A DNA stretch of 64,000 nucleotides, taken from positions 29,526,914 through 29,590,913 of the forward strand of contig NC_016132.3 in NCBI RefSeq assembly GCF_000005505.3, given 5' to 3'. The notes under the pieces are model-generated. The model was not told the DNA's origin and searched no databases. It saw nothing but the letters and a program-made list of their open reading frames with translations. This DNA is from Brachypodium distachyon. Taxonomy: Eukaryota > Streptophyta > Magnoliopsida > Poales > Poaceae. The position numbers were made by a program, and so were the translations under genes. This document shows positions 21,104 to 31,224 of this stretch, piece after piece; position 1 is the first letter of the stretch, and each line of letters opens with the position of its first letter.

Positions 21104-21909
21104 TGTCGTCGCACGGTGCTCCGACACCGGGGGCGTGCGGTCACGACCCCCTTTTAGGTTCGGCAGGGGCGTCAGGGTTCGCCCCGGTGATCGCCGGCTC
21201 GGCCGATGGGCCCTACGGGGCCGGCGGAATGATGTACTAGAAGTGTGCGCTAATCAAAGAACACATGCACGCATGTTTTTACCCAGGTTCGGGCCACCCG
21301 GAGGTGTAAAACCCTACGTCCTTCTTGCCTGAGCTGGTATTGATTGCAGATCAAGTGTTTACACCTTGCTGGGGGAAGGTCCCCGGGCTCTCTCTCTCTC
21401 TCTCTTCCCTTGCGTACGCTACCTGCTACTCAGAGCTAAAAAAACTTGCGAACGTGGAGCCTTTGATCAGAACTGGAACCCACCGGAACCCCAACCCAGC
21501 AAAACTTGAACCCTTCTACCGCTGGCAAGGGTCCTCGTTTTATACTCAAGGGGATGCCACAGGTGCCACGGTGCTTGGGCTACAAATGTCGAGCGGGGAG
21601 GCACACAACTCCCCCTCGGTGAGCTGGTGGCGCACATGGACGCCACCTCTGCCGCTAGGGGTCTAAAACCCTATAGTAGGATTGGACAGCCACTATTCAC
21701 TTGACTTGGACGGGTAACGCCCCTCCTGTCAGCTTATTAAATAAGCCGCACGCCTTACTCCTTGCTCCGGTGGGGCCACGCACCCCTTCCGGGCTGGTAG
21801 CTTGCCGGGCTGCTTGTAGCCGCTACCCGGGATGGAACCTTCCCAGGAACTCGGGGACGGGGCCCACGCGTCGCGCAACGGTGGTACCCCGTGTGCCACT
21901 GGTGCGACA
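21104..21909 (-). repeat. 3' LTR of Tat element 1 (806 bp)
   Basis: On the minus strand it reads TGTCGCACCAGTGGCACACG to CCGTGCGACGACA. A TATAAAA box lies at 21544-21538 in LTR sense. The adjacent internal sequence reads CCCGGGGGCTAC just before the LTR, the polypurine tract form of grass Tat elements. A (CT)n run sits at about 21388-21407. It is shorter than LTR B mainly in the CCCGGG-rich part. Confidence 0.9.
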
Positions 21910-22097
21910 GTAGCCCCCGGGCGTGGGCCGGCATCACCTGTTTCCAGATGAGTCTTCCCCAGGTCGGTTACCGGGCTATGCCCTCAACCGACGTGTGGGC
22001 CCCGATTTGCCGCGGGCCCGTGTCCCTTCGCTCCCCCGTGTACGGCGCCATTACAGACGGAGTAGTGGGCGCGCGATTTCCGCCCTAACTCCCCCCC

Positions 22098-22196
22098 TAA
22101 ATAGGGAAGTTAAGGCCACCCCGTGCATTACTCCTAATGATTAGGAGTTATCCCCGCGCACCTGTAGGGTACGGAACGGGCCGTGACCAAACGGCC
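22098..22196 (+). promoter_or_regulatory. Putative promoter of antisense ORF, copy 1
   Basis: A TAAATAGG motif (22098-22105) lies about 220 bp before the ORF start. A dyad GGCCGT/ACGGCC (22179-22184 and 22191-22196) follows. Both recur in element 2 (31125-31133; 31207-31224) and partly in D (54234-54242; 54315-54331). AACGG is a MYB core. Function is inferred from conservation only. Confidence 0.45.
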
Positions 22197-24074
22197 GGGT
22201 GTTATAAGGCGCTTACTGTTGACAAAAGGGGAAAAACACTCTGCCCCCATAGCCTTCGTCTTCATCCCCTTCCGCATCTCGCATCCCAGCGCTCCTGCCA
22301 ACTTTCGCCCTCACTCCCCATGGCGCCCCCCACCAACAGAAAGGGAAAGGAGGTCCAGGTCTCAAAGAAAGCCGCGGCCGCCAAGAGCGAGGCGGCAACC
22401 AAGGCAGCCGCCGCCAAGGACCAGAAGAAGCAGGAGATGCAGGCTACGCTCGCCTTCTACCGCCCAGGGTACAACGGCGAGGCGCTGGAGAAGGTCCGGC
22501 ATGCCGTCGCCTCCAACTTCAACGAGCACGGGGAGACGCTGATCTTCCCAGCGGGCGTCGAGCACCAGGATAACCACTTCCGGGTGTTCGCGCGCTTCCT
22601 CCTTACCGGCCTGGTGCCGCCCTTCTCGCGGTTCCTCCATGCGCTGATGGAGTCTTACCAGCTGCGGGTGGCGCAGCTCCACCCCACATCGCTGTTCCTC
22701 CTCGCCACCTTCCAGTTCCTCTGCGAGGCATTCGTGAGGGTGATGCCGTCGGTGGGGCTCTTCCGCCACTACTTCTACACCCGCATTGACAACACGAAGG
22801 CGATGTTGTCGGGGGTGGTGTTCCGCGCCCGCGACCAGATGAAGTCCGAGTTCATCGTCTGGTCTGGGAAGAAGATCGAAAAGGAGTGGCGCAGCGATTG
22901 GTGTTGGGTCCGAGTTGAGGACCCCCAAGAGTTCATCCAGTCGCCGACGGAGCTGCCACAACCCCAAAACGGCTGGCAGGACAGGTACCACCGCGACGCT
23001 GACCTCCTCCCGATTGTGGAGAAGATCAAGGCGCTGCGGCTGGCAGGGCTCAACGACGTGGACGTGGCCCGCACCTTCGTCCACCGGCGCATAGCCCCGC
23101 TGCAGCTGCGCTCCCGGCCCGCGTGGATGTATACGGGTCCCGAGGACAGGACACGCCTCCAACAGGACGGCGTGGACTTGGAGACCCTCAGGACGTGGGT
23201 GAGGGTGATCTCCGGCGAGACCTTCCAATCAACGGAGTTCCCGCCGGGGGTTTCCTCTCTTCATGCCGGCGTTGCGGCGCTCAGCGACATCGTCGGCGCC
23301 TTCCCGCCCTTCAACGAGTGGGGGTTGATGGACGACACCCCCACCCGGGTCCCGCACGCTCCCCTGCAAGCACCCCGCGAGAAGCAGGTGCTCGAGGAGA
23401 GCGGGGCCGGATCAGAGCCCAGCTGGCCCTCCCTCCAGTCGCTGGACGACGAGGCGGGCTAGGCGGCTGTGTCCCCGGAGGTCATCCCCACGGACGACGA
23501 CGACGAAAGCAGCGACAGCGCGCCCCTGATCGTGAGGAGATCAAGGGCGTTTGCAGCAGCCGCAGCTATCTCCTCAACGGCGACATCCGCCCCGACAGCG
23601 GCCCCCACCCTTGCGGCGGCGGCCGCTTTAGGGGTGCCTGTCGGTACCTCGGCGGCATCCGCAGCCACAAGGGTCGCCGGTGCCTCAGCGGCGGCCGCCA
23701 GCACCGTGGCGGCAGCCGCTCTCAGGGCGCCCGCCGGCACCCCGGTAGCGCCCCCGTCCGCAGGGGTCTTCGCCCCAGTAGCGGGAGCCTCCCCAAGGTT
23801 GGTTCCGGGCACTGCGGCGGCATCACCGTCAACACCCGGGGCACTCCGGGTCGCGACGTCCCCGCGGGCTTCCCGCTCCGGCATAAGCCCCCGAAGTCCA
23901 ACTCACCGGCGAGTGCCAGCAAGAGGGCGAGGAGCAATTCCGCGCCCGACACGCCGAGCAAGAGAGCGCGCAACGACGCCAGCGGCGCCGCCGACCCCAC
24001 CGCCGCAGGGGTGGGCAGCGACACGATCGCGCCCAATGACGGCCCAGGCCCCACGGAGGCAGGGCCGGCAACCG

Positions 24075-24153
24075 GTATAATGTCTTCTTCACTTCTCCGC
24101 AGCTCCATTTTTTCAGTTGTTAGTCAAACTCATGAACGTATCTCTTTCTGCAG
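24075..24153 (+). other. Intron 1 of antisense ORF, copy 1
   Basis: GTATAATG...TTTCTGCAG, 79 bp. The equivalent interval in copy 2 (32809-32884, 76 bp) also begins GT and ends CAG although its sequence has drifted. Exon 2 (24154-24249) is 96 bp. Confidence 0.65.
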
Positions 24154-24249
24154 GGGGCGGCAGCTCGCCCGCGGCAAACATCTCGGCGGCTCCTGCCGGC
24201 GCAGGCGAGGCAGGAGAGGCTCCCCCCGCAAGCCCGACAGCCACGCAAG

Positions 24250-24325
24250 GTAACCATCCTGGTCACCCTTGTCTGTTTTTGACAGCTCCATTACTCGCCG
24301 ATCCTCATGCTTCTCATCGTCGCAG
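24250..24325 (+). other. Intron 2 of antisense ORF, copy 1
   Basis: GTAACCAT...CGTCGCAG, 76 bp. Equivalents are 32968-33042 (75 bp) in copy 2, 50110-50035 (76 bp, minus) in B, and 56012-56090 in D, where the donor is GC instead of GT. Confidence 0.7.
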
Positions 24326-25855
24326 GCACAAGTGCGACCGCACCTGGAACGGGCGCGACCGTGGTTGATCTTGACCCGGTCGTCGAAATCGCGGGGGCGG
24401 AGGTGGAGCTGGAACCGGCTCTCACGTCAAGCCCCACCGTAACAGAGACAGTGGCAGCGGTGGACACCGTCGCCCCTGCGATGGCGCCTGGCGACGTGCC
24501 CGCAGCTGCGGACGCGACTAGCGTGGGCTCACCTACCGCCCAGCAGGAGACAGCCCCCACCAGGAGCAGGGAGGCCTCCCCAGCCCCAGGGTCCCCGAGC
24601 GCAGGCCCAGGGAAGTTGTCGAGGAAGGATAGCAAGACCCCAGGGAGCAGGCTGGCCACCCTGCGCACAGCCCTACATCGGCAGCGGGGGCTTCGTCGTC
24701 CTCGGCTGCTCGCCCCGGTACCGACCTCGGCACCCTCGCCGGGGTCGCCAGGAACCCCATCACTTGGGATCCGAGCATCTTCGAGCGGGAGCACCGGTTC
24801 CTAGACACCGTCAGGGACCAGCAACAAGCCTTCGTCACCTCCTTCAACGAGGTGAGGGAGCATCATGCCGCCGCCAAGAACCAACTTGGCGAGGTGCGGG
24901 AGGCCGTGGAGAGGGAGCGGCAAGAGCTCTCCCGGCTGCGCAAGGAGGCGCACCTCGCCAGGGAGGAGGTGCGCCTCGCACGGCAGGCCCTGGTCTCGGA
25001 GGCCGCGCTCCACCGGGAGCTGGAAGCCCAGCGCACGGAGCTTCAAGGGAAGCTAGACTCGATGGCGGCAACCCTCGAGGCGGCCCGGAAGGACCATGCC
25101 GAGGTGCTCGCGACGGCCCAGACGCGGCTGGACGAGAATAGCGACTTGATCGCCAACTACTGCGGCGAGATCCAGGGCCTTCGCGTCATGCTGGAGGTGC
25201 AAGTCAAGGCTACCGAGGACGCGGTGGGAGCAGCGGCTCGGCACGAAATCGAGCTCGGCTCCGCCAAGGACAGAGCGGCCAGGCTTGAGACCGAGCGGGC
25301 CGCCGTCTGGGAGGAGCTTGCCAAGGCCGGCGAGGAGAAGGCGGCCAAGGCCGCAGAGCTCGTGAAGATGGCGGGCTGCCTCAGCAAGGCCAAGGAGGCT
25401 GCCGTCAACGCTCGGCTTCACCCCGGCACGCTGATCGGTCAGCAGAAGATCGAGACCGATAAGCTGCTCAAGATGGCCCAGGCGCTACGCGATCTGCTGC
25501 CCAAGTTCGAGCTGCAGGCGGCGGAAGTGGACGGGACGGATGTCACGACCCTGATCCCCTTCTTCTCCAACTTGGTGCGGAAGCTTGGGCCGCTCGACGT
25601 CGGGATCGCCAGTACGGCGCCAACGAAGTCGCCAACTGCGCTCGGGAGGTTGCCGGGACAATCCTCCCGCGGATTCATCTCCGGGACCCGGAGTTTCCCT
25701 TCGAGTCCCTGCTGGACGCTTGGTCCGACAGCGAGGACGAGCCCACGCACACCCAAGAAGTGCGTGAGTTCGTTGACGAGGTGGTGGAGCGGATGCAGAT
25801 GAAGCCGGAGCCCGACCTGCCCGCCGAGCCCCCGGCCGGATACGCCAGTGACGAG

Positions 25856-26812
25856 TTGCCACAGCCCCCAGCCGCTTTACTGCTTCCTGATGTATCTTCT
25901 TTTGTTTGCTTTCAACGCCGCTTGAACCATTATTCTCTGATTAGCCCATGTAATCGTTCGACTCTTAGTCAATCAAGTTTTTCAACATGTTCATTTTCTA
26001 GTTCATTGTTCCCGGTGCTGTCCAGCGGGGCGGCCCTACAAGCCTTTACGTGTTTTGCCTTGTGTTGCAGGGGACTCGCGCGCCTCACCCTTGACCAGAC
26101 CAGAGACCCGGGACGGACCCACGGTGCCGACCTGGGGTCAAGCGGTAGCGGGGAGCCACTCCACTTGCAGGGTAACTACTCCAAGCCGTGCCCTTCCGGG
26201 ACGGACCCGGGAAGCCACACGGGGAGCGCACTCCCCCCACAAGCGTCCTTCTAACACTCCGGCTACGCGCAGGATCTGGGGCCACACCTAGCGAGACAGT
26301 GCTCGAGTTCATTCAGTTCTTAGCGAATTCAACGTTCATGTTCAGGCACTTGGCTTTTTCGTTCAGTCCGATGCCTCGGGACGCTTGTCAGAAAAGCGCT
26401 CCTGGAGCACTGCCTTGGTAGGGACCTACCCCGGGTAACTGTTAAAGGAAATGTGTTTCTGAGTTATGCGGCAGGAACGCGGAGGCAGGATCGCCGCCAG
26501 CGGCAACCACCGACGACGATGCTCCCACCACGCTCATGCAGCAACCCTCGCCTTCAGGGGGGAACCCTGGCCTAGGAGGACTCCGCCCCGGGAGCGGCTG
26601 CAAGACGGCTATAACGTTCTCGCCGCCAGCTGCACCCACCCTAGCGGCGGGCACGGGTGGCGAGGAAGTTATAGCCTCCCGGCGACAGCCCCCGCAACTG
26701 GGGAGACCTGGTTTTTCTGGGGAGCTCGTCCCAAGGGGTGTAACAGCCCCCGTTCCCCGGGAGCAAAACTGCTCGAGGGCCGTGGGAGGGACGCGGTGAT
26801 GGGCCGGAATGC
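25856..26812. other. 3' flank of antisense ORF, element 1
   Basis: Non-coding interval. 26070-26345 is a block repeated at 37940-38220 and, inverted, at 47700-48266 (twice). 26460-26800 is GC-rich with small inverted repeats. No protein frame is conserved between copies. Confidence 0.6.
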
Positions 26813-27094
26813 GGCAAGGGCACTGCGGCAATGCACCCCATCGGCACCGGACGTGGATGGGATGCACCACCATAGTGCCTCCGCGGCAACCCTCGCCCAG
26901 GAGCCACCCGCTTGAGGAGGCGCGGCAGGAGCACGGCGGCAGTGCACCCGTCGGTGCGGGACACTGATGGCATGCACTACCACCATGCCTCTGTGACGGC
27001 CATCAGGGCGGGCTCGAGGGGGTGATGCGGCAAGGGCGCGATGACAGTGCACCCGTCGGCGCTAAGCGCGGATGGAATGCACCACCATCGCGCC
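26813..27094 (-). repeat. Tandem near-palindrome (hairpin) array, element 1
   Basis: Three units of about 110 bp, each with a long imperfect palindrome. Arms are 26819-26835 with 26863-26879, 26932-26947 with 26973-26988, and 27035-27051 with 27078-27094. Arms end in TGCA at the loop side and most mismatches are C/T, so G-U pairs would keep the RNA stem. Related arrays are at 38594-38765, 46640-47042 and 58385-58780. Confidence 0.8.
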
Positions 27095-27149
27095 TCCGCG
27101 TAACCGCCCGCCTTAACGGCCCCTCACTCGGCTTCGCTCTGAGCCGTTC

Positions 27150-27173
27150 CATGGCTGGGGCGCGCCTTTTATA
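27150..27173 (-). promoter_or_regulatory. Internal TATA box and short ORF start downstream of pol, element 1
   Basis: On the minus strand CGCGCCTATAAAAGGCGCGC (TATAAAA at 27173-27167) is followed 15 bp later by ATG at 27152-27150, opening MERLRAKP. The same TATA, spacing and MERLRA opening recur in element B (46574-46597) and D (58849-58826). It is in pol sense, upstream of the hairpin array. Confidence 0.6.
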
Positions 27174-27174
27174 G

Positions 27175-27908
27175 GCGCGGGGGAGGGACTTGCCACCGCG
27201 CGCGACGGATCCGCGCGGCACCCGTGGCATCCCTCCCTTGAAATGCGGTACAGTCTCCGTCACCACGCATGCCCAGCCGCTGTGGTACACATGGCGGCGC
27301 CCTCCTGTGTCAGAAGCCTCGGAGTGCGGTGAGTTCCTTGTGTTGCGGTCGTCCCGCACCACAAGGCACCGGTGCATGCCGCGACTGTGGGCAGCCCACG
27401 GGCATCACAGTGCACAAGATTCCACCCTTTCCTACAGGTTAGATTCTTACCAGGCCCGAGGTGCTGCAAATTTTTTCGAAATTCATGAAAATACACAAAG
27501 TAACACGGACAAACTCCTCCTGCCTCCCAGCTCCCGGGCACAAAGGGGTCGATGTCAAACATGGATGTGAGCATTTCATTTCCCAGACGCAGCACCTGCG
27601 CTGTGCACGTTGCGGGGAGCCCGGCAACTGCATGTCCCGTGCCGAAACGATCCGGCAACGGGTTTATGTTTTCCAGGCTCCAGTAGCCCCCTGCTCACAA
27701 CCAAGTATGGGAAGACACTTTTTGTGCACTTAAAGCAGGAGACAGAAGAAGGAATAACATGTGAATAAGCAAGGCGAACTCAAAGCTCAGGAGCGAAACA
27801 CTTATTTTTATTCACAATAACTAGTGGTTTACACATGGGGGCTGCCCGGCTACACTAGTTCGAGAGGTATGAATCGGTGGCATCACCTGAGGGTCGGGCT
27901 CCGCCCCT
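27175..27908. other. Interval between the internal TATA box and pol, element 1
   Basis: Non-coding sequence shared with B (45770-46570) and D (58850-59019, 61195-61758). It includes a conserved stretch with the hexanucleotide TTTTTTCG near 27470-27482 and one unit of the motif that is tandemly tripled in B at 46037-46153. Confidence 0.5.
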
Positions 27909-29130
27909 TCACGGGTAGAACTTGCGCAAGTGCTCAATATTCCAACTATTGGGCACCGGCAAGCCGTCTTCGGTTTCCAGCCGGAGAGCCCCGGCCTGGT
28001 CACCTTCACTACTCGAAAGGGGCCCTCCCATTTCGGAGTCAACTTGTTCCCGGCCTTCGTTCCTTGTATCCGGCGCAGGACAAGGTCTCCGTTCTCGAGC
28101 CCCCGGGGACGGACTCGCCTGTCGTGATAACGACGGAGTCCCTGCTGGTAGCGCGCGGCTCGCACAGCAGCCCGGCATCGAAGCTCTTCGATGAAGTTTA
28201 GATCGTCGACCCTTTGCTCGTGTTGGCTTGTGTTGCCGTACGCACGTACCCGGGGAGATCCGTGCTTGAGCTCGAGGGGCAGCACCGCTTCTGCCCAGTA
28301 GACAAGGGCGAAAGGAGTTTCGCCCGTTGCCCGACTAGGTGTGGTCCTGATCGACCACAGCACGGGCTGGAGTTCTTCGACCCAGTGCTTCCCATGGCCT
28401 TTGAGCTTGTCAAAGGTTCTCGTCTTGAGCCCCCGCAGCACTTCTGTGTTGGCTCGCTCCGCCTGCCCGTTCCTCCTTGGATGAGCGACGGATGCGAAGC
28501 GCAGCTTAGTGCCCATGTCTTCACAATAGGCCTAGAATGCTGCGCTTGTGAATTGTGTGCCGTTGTCGTTGATGATGCTGTTGGGCACACCAAATCGGTA
28601 CATAATGCTCTTGAAGAACTTGATGGCCGCCTGGGCAGTTACCTTCCGCACTGGTTCCACCTCTACCGCTTGGAGAACTTGTCGATGGCCACGAATAAAT
28701 ACTCGTAACCGCCAACCGCTCTCGGTAGCTTGCCGACGATGTCGAGCCCCCAGACCGCGAACGGCCACGAGGAGGGGATGACACGCAGGGCCTGCGCCGG
28801 TTGGTTGCTCTTCTTCGAGTGGAACTGGCACGCTTCGCACGTCTTCACCAGCCGCTCCGCGTCGGCAAGGGCCGTGGGCCAGTAAAAACTGTGCCGAAAC
28901 GCCTTGCCGGCTAAAGCCCCGGAGGCCACATGGTGCGAACATGTGCCCCGGTGTATTTCCTCCAACAGTGTGCGTCCTTCAACTTGCGGCACGCAGATGA
29001 GCTTGACACCGGTTGCACGCCTACGGTAGAGGTTCCCATCCACCACAATTTACATCTTGGCTTCCCGCGCTACTCGTTCCGCAGCAATGTCATCTTCCAG
29101 GAGAGCCTGCCCTTTCAAGTAGCAGGCGAT
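27909..29130 (-). pseudogene. Integrase of Tat element 1
   Basis: The zinc-binding start (HRGTCSHHVASGALAGKAF, LVKTCEACQF) and first catalytic Asp (WGLDIVGKLPRAVGG) are at 28663-29046. The second Asp (INDNGTQFTSAAF) is in another frame at 28521-28784. The Glu region (RRNGQAERANTEV) and C-terminus are at 27905-28516. A frame change near 28000 alters the last 35 residues. Two stops lie at the junction with RNase H (near 29135 and 29050). All three catalytic residues are present but spread over frames. Confidence 0.85.
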
Positions 29131-29139
29131 CTCTTCCGC

Positions 29140-29727
29140 TCAGGGAGGGATCTCCCTGCCAGCGCATGCCGCTATGTTAGCGGGATGGACCCCTGCTGCT
29201 GCAGGGGTTCCTTCGGTTGCCGGGAGCGCGTCCCCGGCAGCCGGCTGAGGGGCGACGGAAGGAGCTGTTTGCTTCTGACAGAACACCCCCGCCGGAGGTC
29301 TCCGGCGCTTTGCTGCCATCTTGGCCAGCTCGTCAGCAGCGAAGTTATCCTTCTGCTTGATTTGCTCCACGTACGGTGCCATCTGCGGGCAGTCGTAGTC
29401 CTTGTTCACCCAGTTGATCACGAGCTGGGAATCGCCGCGAACAACTAGGCGCTTAATGTCAAGGGCGACCGCCGCCCGCACCCCGGCAAGCAGGCCCTCG
29501 TACTCCGTCGTCTTGTTGGTGGAGTTCACGAAGTTGAGCTGGACAACGAACCTCAACTGGTCCCCTGTCGGTGACTCGATGACGACCCCGGCTCCTGCTC
29601 CCTGGAGACTAAATGCACCGTGGAAGTAGAGGACCCAGTGGTCCTCGTCCAGCTTGCCGGGCAGGCTGGTCTCCGGTTCATTCTCTTCCACGCCCGTAGA
29701 CGTCCATTCCGCGACGAAGTCCGCCAA
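29140..29727 (-). pseudogene. Second, archaeal-type RNase H of Tat element 1
   Basis: It reads WVLYFHGAFSLQGAGAGVVI, TTEYEGLLAGVRAAVALDIK, VVRGDSQLVINWVNKDYDCP and DNFAADELAKMA. Tat elements are known to carry two RNase H domains, the Ty3 type plus an archaeal-like one; this is the second. The first catalytic Asp (YFDGAF in B) is His here. A short deletion precedes QKDNFAADEL relative to B. A low-complexity Ala/Pro linker leads to the integrase. Confidence 0.8.
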
Positions 29728-30937
29728 GGCCGTGCTCTTGATGCTTTGGAGTTGGCGAAGTGGAGGTCGAACTCCGACAACTCCATCCTACATTCGGCCA
29801 CCCTCCCGGTGGCTTCACGGTTGGTGAGGGCCCGCTCGAGGCAGAACCCCGATAGCACCGTGATGCGGTGCGCCTGGAAGTAGTGGCGCAGCTCGCGGGA
29901 CGCAAGGAGAATCCCCAGAAGGAGCTTCTGTACTTGCGGGTACCTCGTTCGCGCGTCGCGCAGGCCCGTACTAACGAAATACACCGGGTGCTGCACCAAC
30001 CGTTTCCGCGGTGTCGAGGCTGCCGGTTCGGGGGTGGTCCCTGGGTCCGAGGCGGTTGCCGGGGGCTGCTCAGACCCTGCCCCGCCGCCTCAGTCCCCGG
30101 GACATCTTCCTCCCTCTCATCAACCAGCACTGAGCTGACCACCTGGTCAGTCACTGCTAGGTAGAGTAGCAGCGGCTCGCCCGACTTGGGGGCTACGAGG
30201 ACGGGCGGCGATCTCAGATACTGTTTGAGTTCTCGGAACGCCGCCTCGGCCTCGGGAGTCCAGTCGACTGGACCCTTCTTCTTCATCACCTTGAAGAAAG
30301 GCAGGGCACGCTCGCCTAGCCTGGAGACGAAACGTCCCAGCGCGGCAACACAGCCGTTGAGGCGCGGGACATCCTTCACCTTGCGGGGGGCCTCCATCTT
30401 CTCGATGGCTTCTATCTTGCTCGGGTTGGCCTGTATCCCCCTGTGTGAAACCAAGAAACCCAGAAGCTGCCCGGAGTTGACACCGAAGGTGCACTTCTCG
30501 GGGTTCAGCTTGAGCTTGATCCTGCGGAGGTTGTCAAACGTCTCCTGCAGGTCATCAATCAGCAAGTCCCCACGCTTCGATTTGATAACGATGTCGTCCA
30601 TGTAGGCCTCCGCGTTGCCGCCTAGCTGGGGCCCCAAATATTCGCGCAGGGCGCGCTGGAATGTGGAGCCCGCATTCTTCAACCCGAAAGGTATGCATGT
30701 ATAGCAATAACAGCCAACCGGGGTGATGAACGCTGTCTTTTCCTCATCCTCGACCGCCATCTTAATTTGATGGTAGCCGGAGAAAGCATCCAGAAAACTC
30801 AGCAAGTCACAACCAGCGGTAGAATCAACTATTTGATCGATACGGGGTATAGGGAAGGGATCCTTGGGGCATGCGCAATTAAGATCAATAAAATCTACGC
30901 ACATGCGGAGCTTATTTCCTGCTTTAGGCACTACTAC
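29728..30937 (-). pseudogene. Reverse transcriptase and Ty3-type RNase H of Tat element 1, N-terminally truncated
   Basis: RT begins within the fingers at VVVPKAGNKLRMCVDF and keeps IPRIDQIVDSTAGCDLLSFL, MPFGL-like IPFGLKNAGSTF and an intact YMDDIVIKSK. RNase H segments (GEPLLLYLAVTDQVVSSVLV, HPVYFVSTGLRDARTRYPQ, LRHYFQAHRI) are in a second frame, with a shift near 30080 and another near 29745. The reading frame beyond 30940 is not pol but the leader of element 2. Confidence 0.87.
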
Positions 30938-31124
30938 AGTAGCCCCCGGGCGTGGGCCGGCATCACCTGTTCCCGGACGAGCCTTCCCCAGGTCGGTTGC
31001 CGGGCTACGCCCCCAACCGACGCGTGGGCCCCGATTCGCCTCGGGCCCGCGTCCCTTCGTTGCCCCTGGCACCATGCCGTTACAGACGGAGTAGCGGGCG
31101 CGTGATTTCCGCCCTAACTTCCCC

Positions 31125-31224
31125 TTAAATAGGGAACTTAAGGCCACTCCGCGCATTACTCCTTATGATTAGCAGTTATCCCCGCGCACCCGTAGGGTAC
31201 GGAACCGGCCGTTACCAAACGGCC
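31125..31224 (+). promoter_or_regulatory. Putative promoter of antisense ORF, copy 2
   Basis: TTAAATAGG at 31125-31133 and a perfect dyad GGCCGTT/AACGGCC (31207-31213, 31218-31224) upstream of the ATG at 31348. Compare the same layout before copies 1 and D. Confidence 0.45.

Larger units (their letters stand above)
22320..25855 (+). pseudogene. Antisense ORF (PF04195-type protein), copy 1, three exons
   Basis: The start MAPPTNRKGKEVQ is chosen because ATGGCGCCCCCC is shared by copies 1, 2 and D. Residues 1-300 match the 'putative gypsy type transposon' family (FARFLLTGLVPPFS, RHYFYTRIDN, WRSDWCWVRVEDPQEFI). An Ala/Pro-rich middle follows, with an acidic patch and APLIVRRSR. After two introns comes a long coiled coil (24852 onward) and a conserved C-terminal block, DPEFPFESLLDAW-like. 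Defects are TAG at 23460-23462, a shift in exon 3 near 24640-24800 and another near 25610. It opposes gag-pol and sits between pol and the 3' LTR. The role is unknown; Tat elements of grasses are known to carry such antisense ORFs. Confidence 0.85.
21104..30937 (-). mobile_element. Tat element 1 (RIRE2-like Ty3/gypsy), 5' truncated
   Basis: Minus orientation: pol (27909-30937), intergenic interval, antisense ORF on the plus strand (22320-25855), purine tract and 3' LTR (21104-21909). The element ends abruptly inside RT at 30936-30940, where it joins element 2 across the shared tetranucleotide ACAG. gag, protease, PBS and 5' LTR are gone. Confidence 0.88.

Noticed and set aside
21388..21407. 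(CT)n microsatellite as a regulatory GAGA element
   Set aside because: Short simple repeat in one LTR copy only; not conserved in LTR B or D.
22362..23228. 288-codon frame on the minus strand
   Set aside because: It is a shadow of the antisense ORF in GC-rich DNA; the plus-strand product matches across four copies and this one does not.
24852..25802. Host myosin-like or kinesin-like coiled-coil gene
   Set aside because: The coiled coil is the third exon of the Tat antisense ORF and recurs in four element copies; no motor or host domain is present.
26813..27094. CRISPR-like array
   Set aside because: The repeats are imperfect, themselves palindromic and tandem, with no unique spacers or cas genes, in plant DNA.
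27261..27660. Frame of 132 codons on the minus strand downstream of pol
   Set aside because: Not conserved as protein in the matching intervals of elements B and D.
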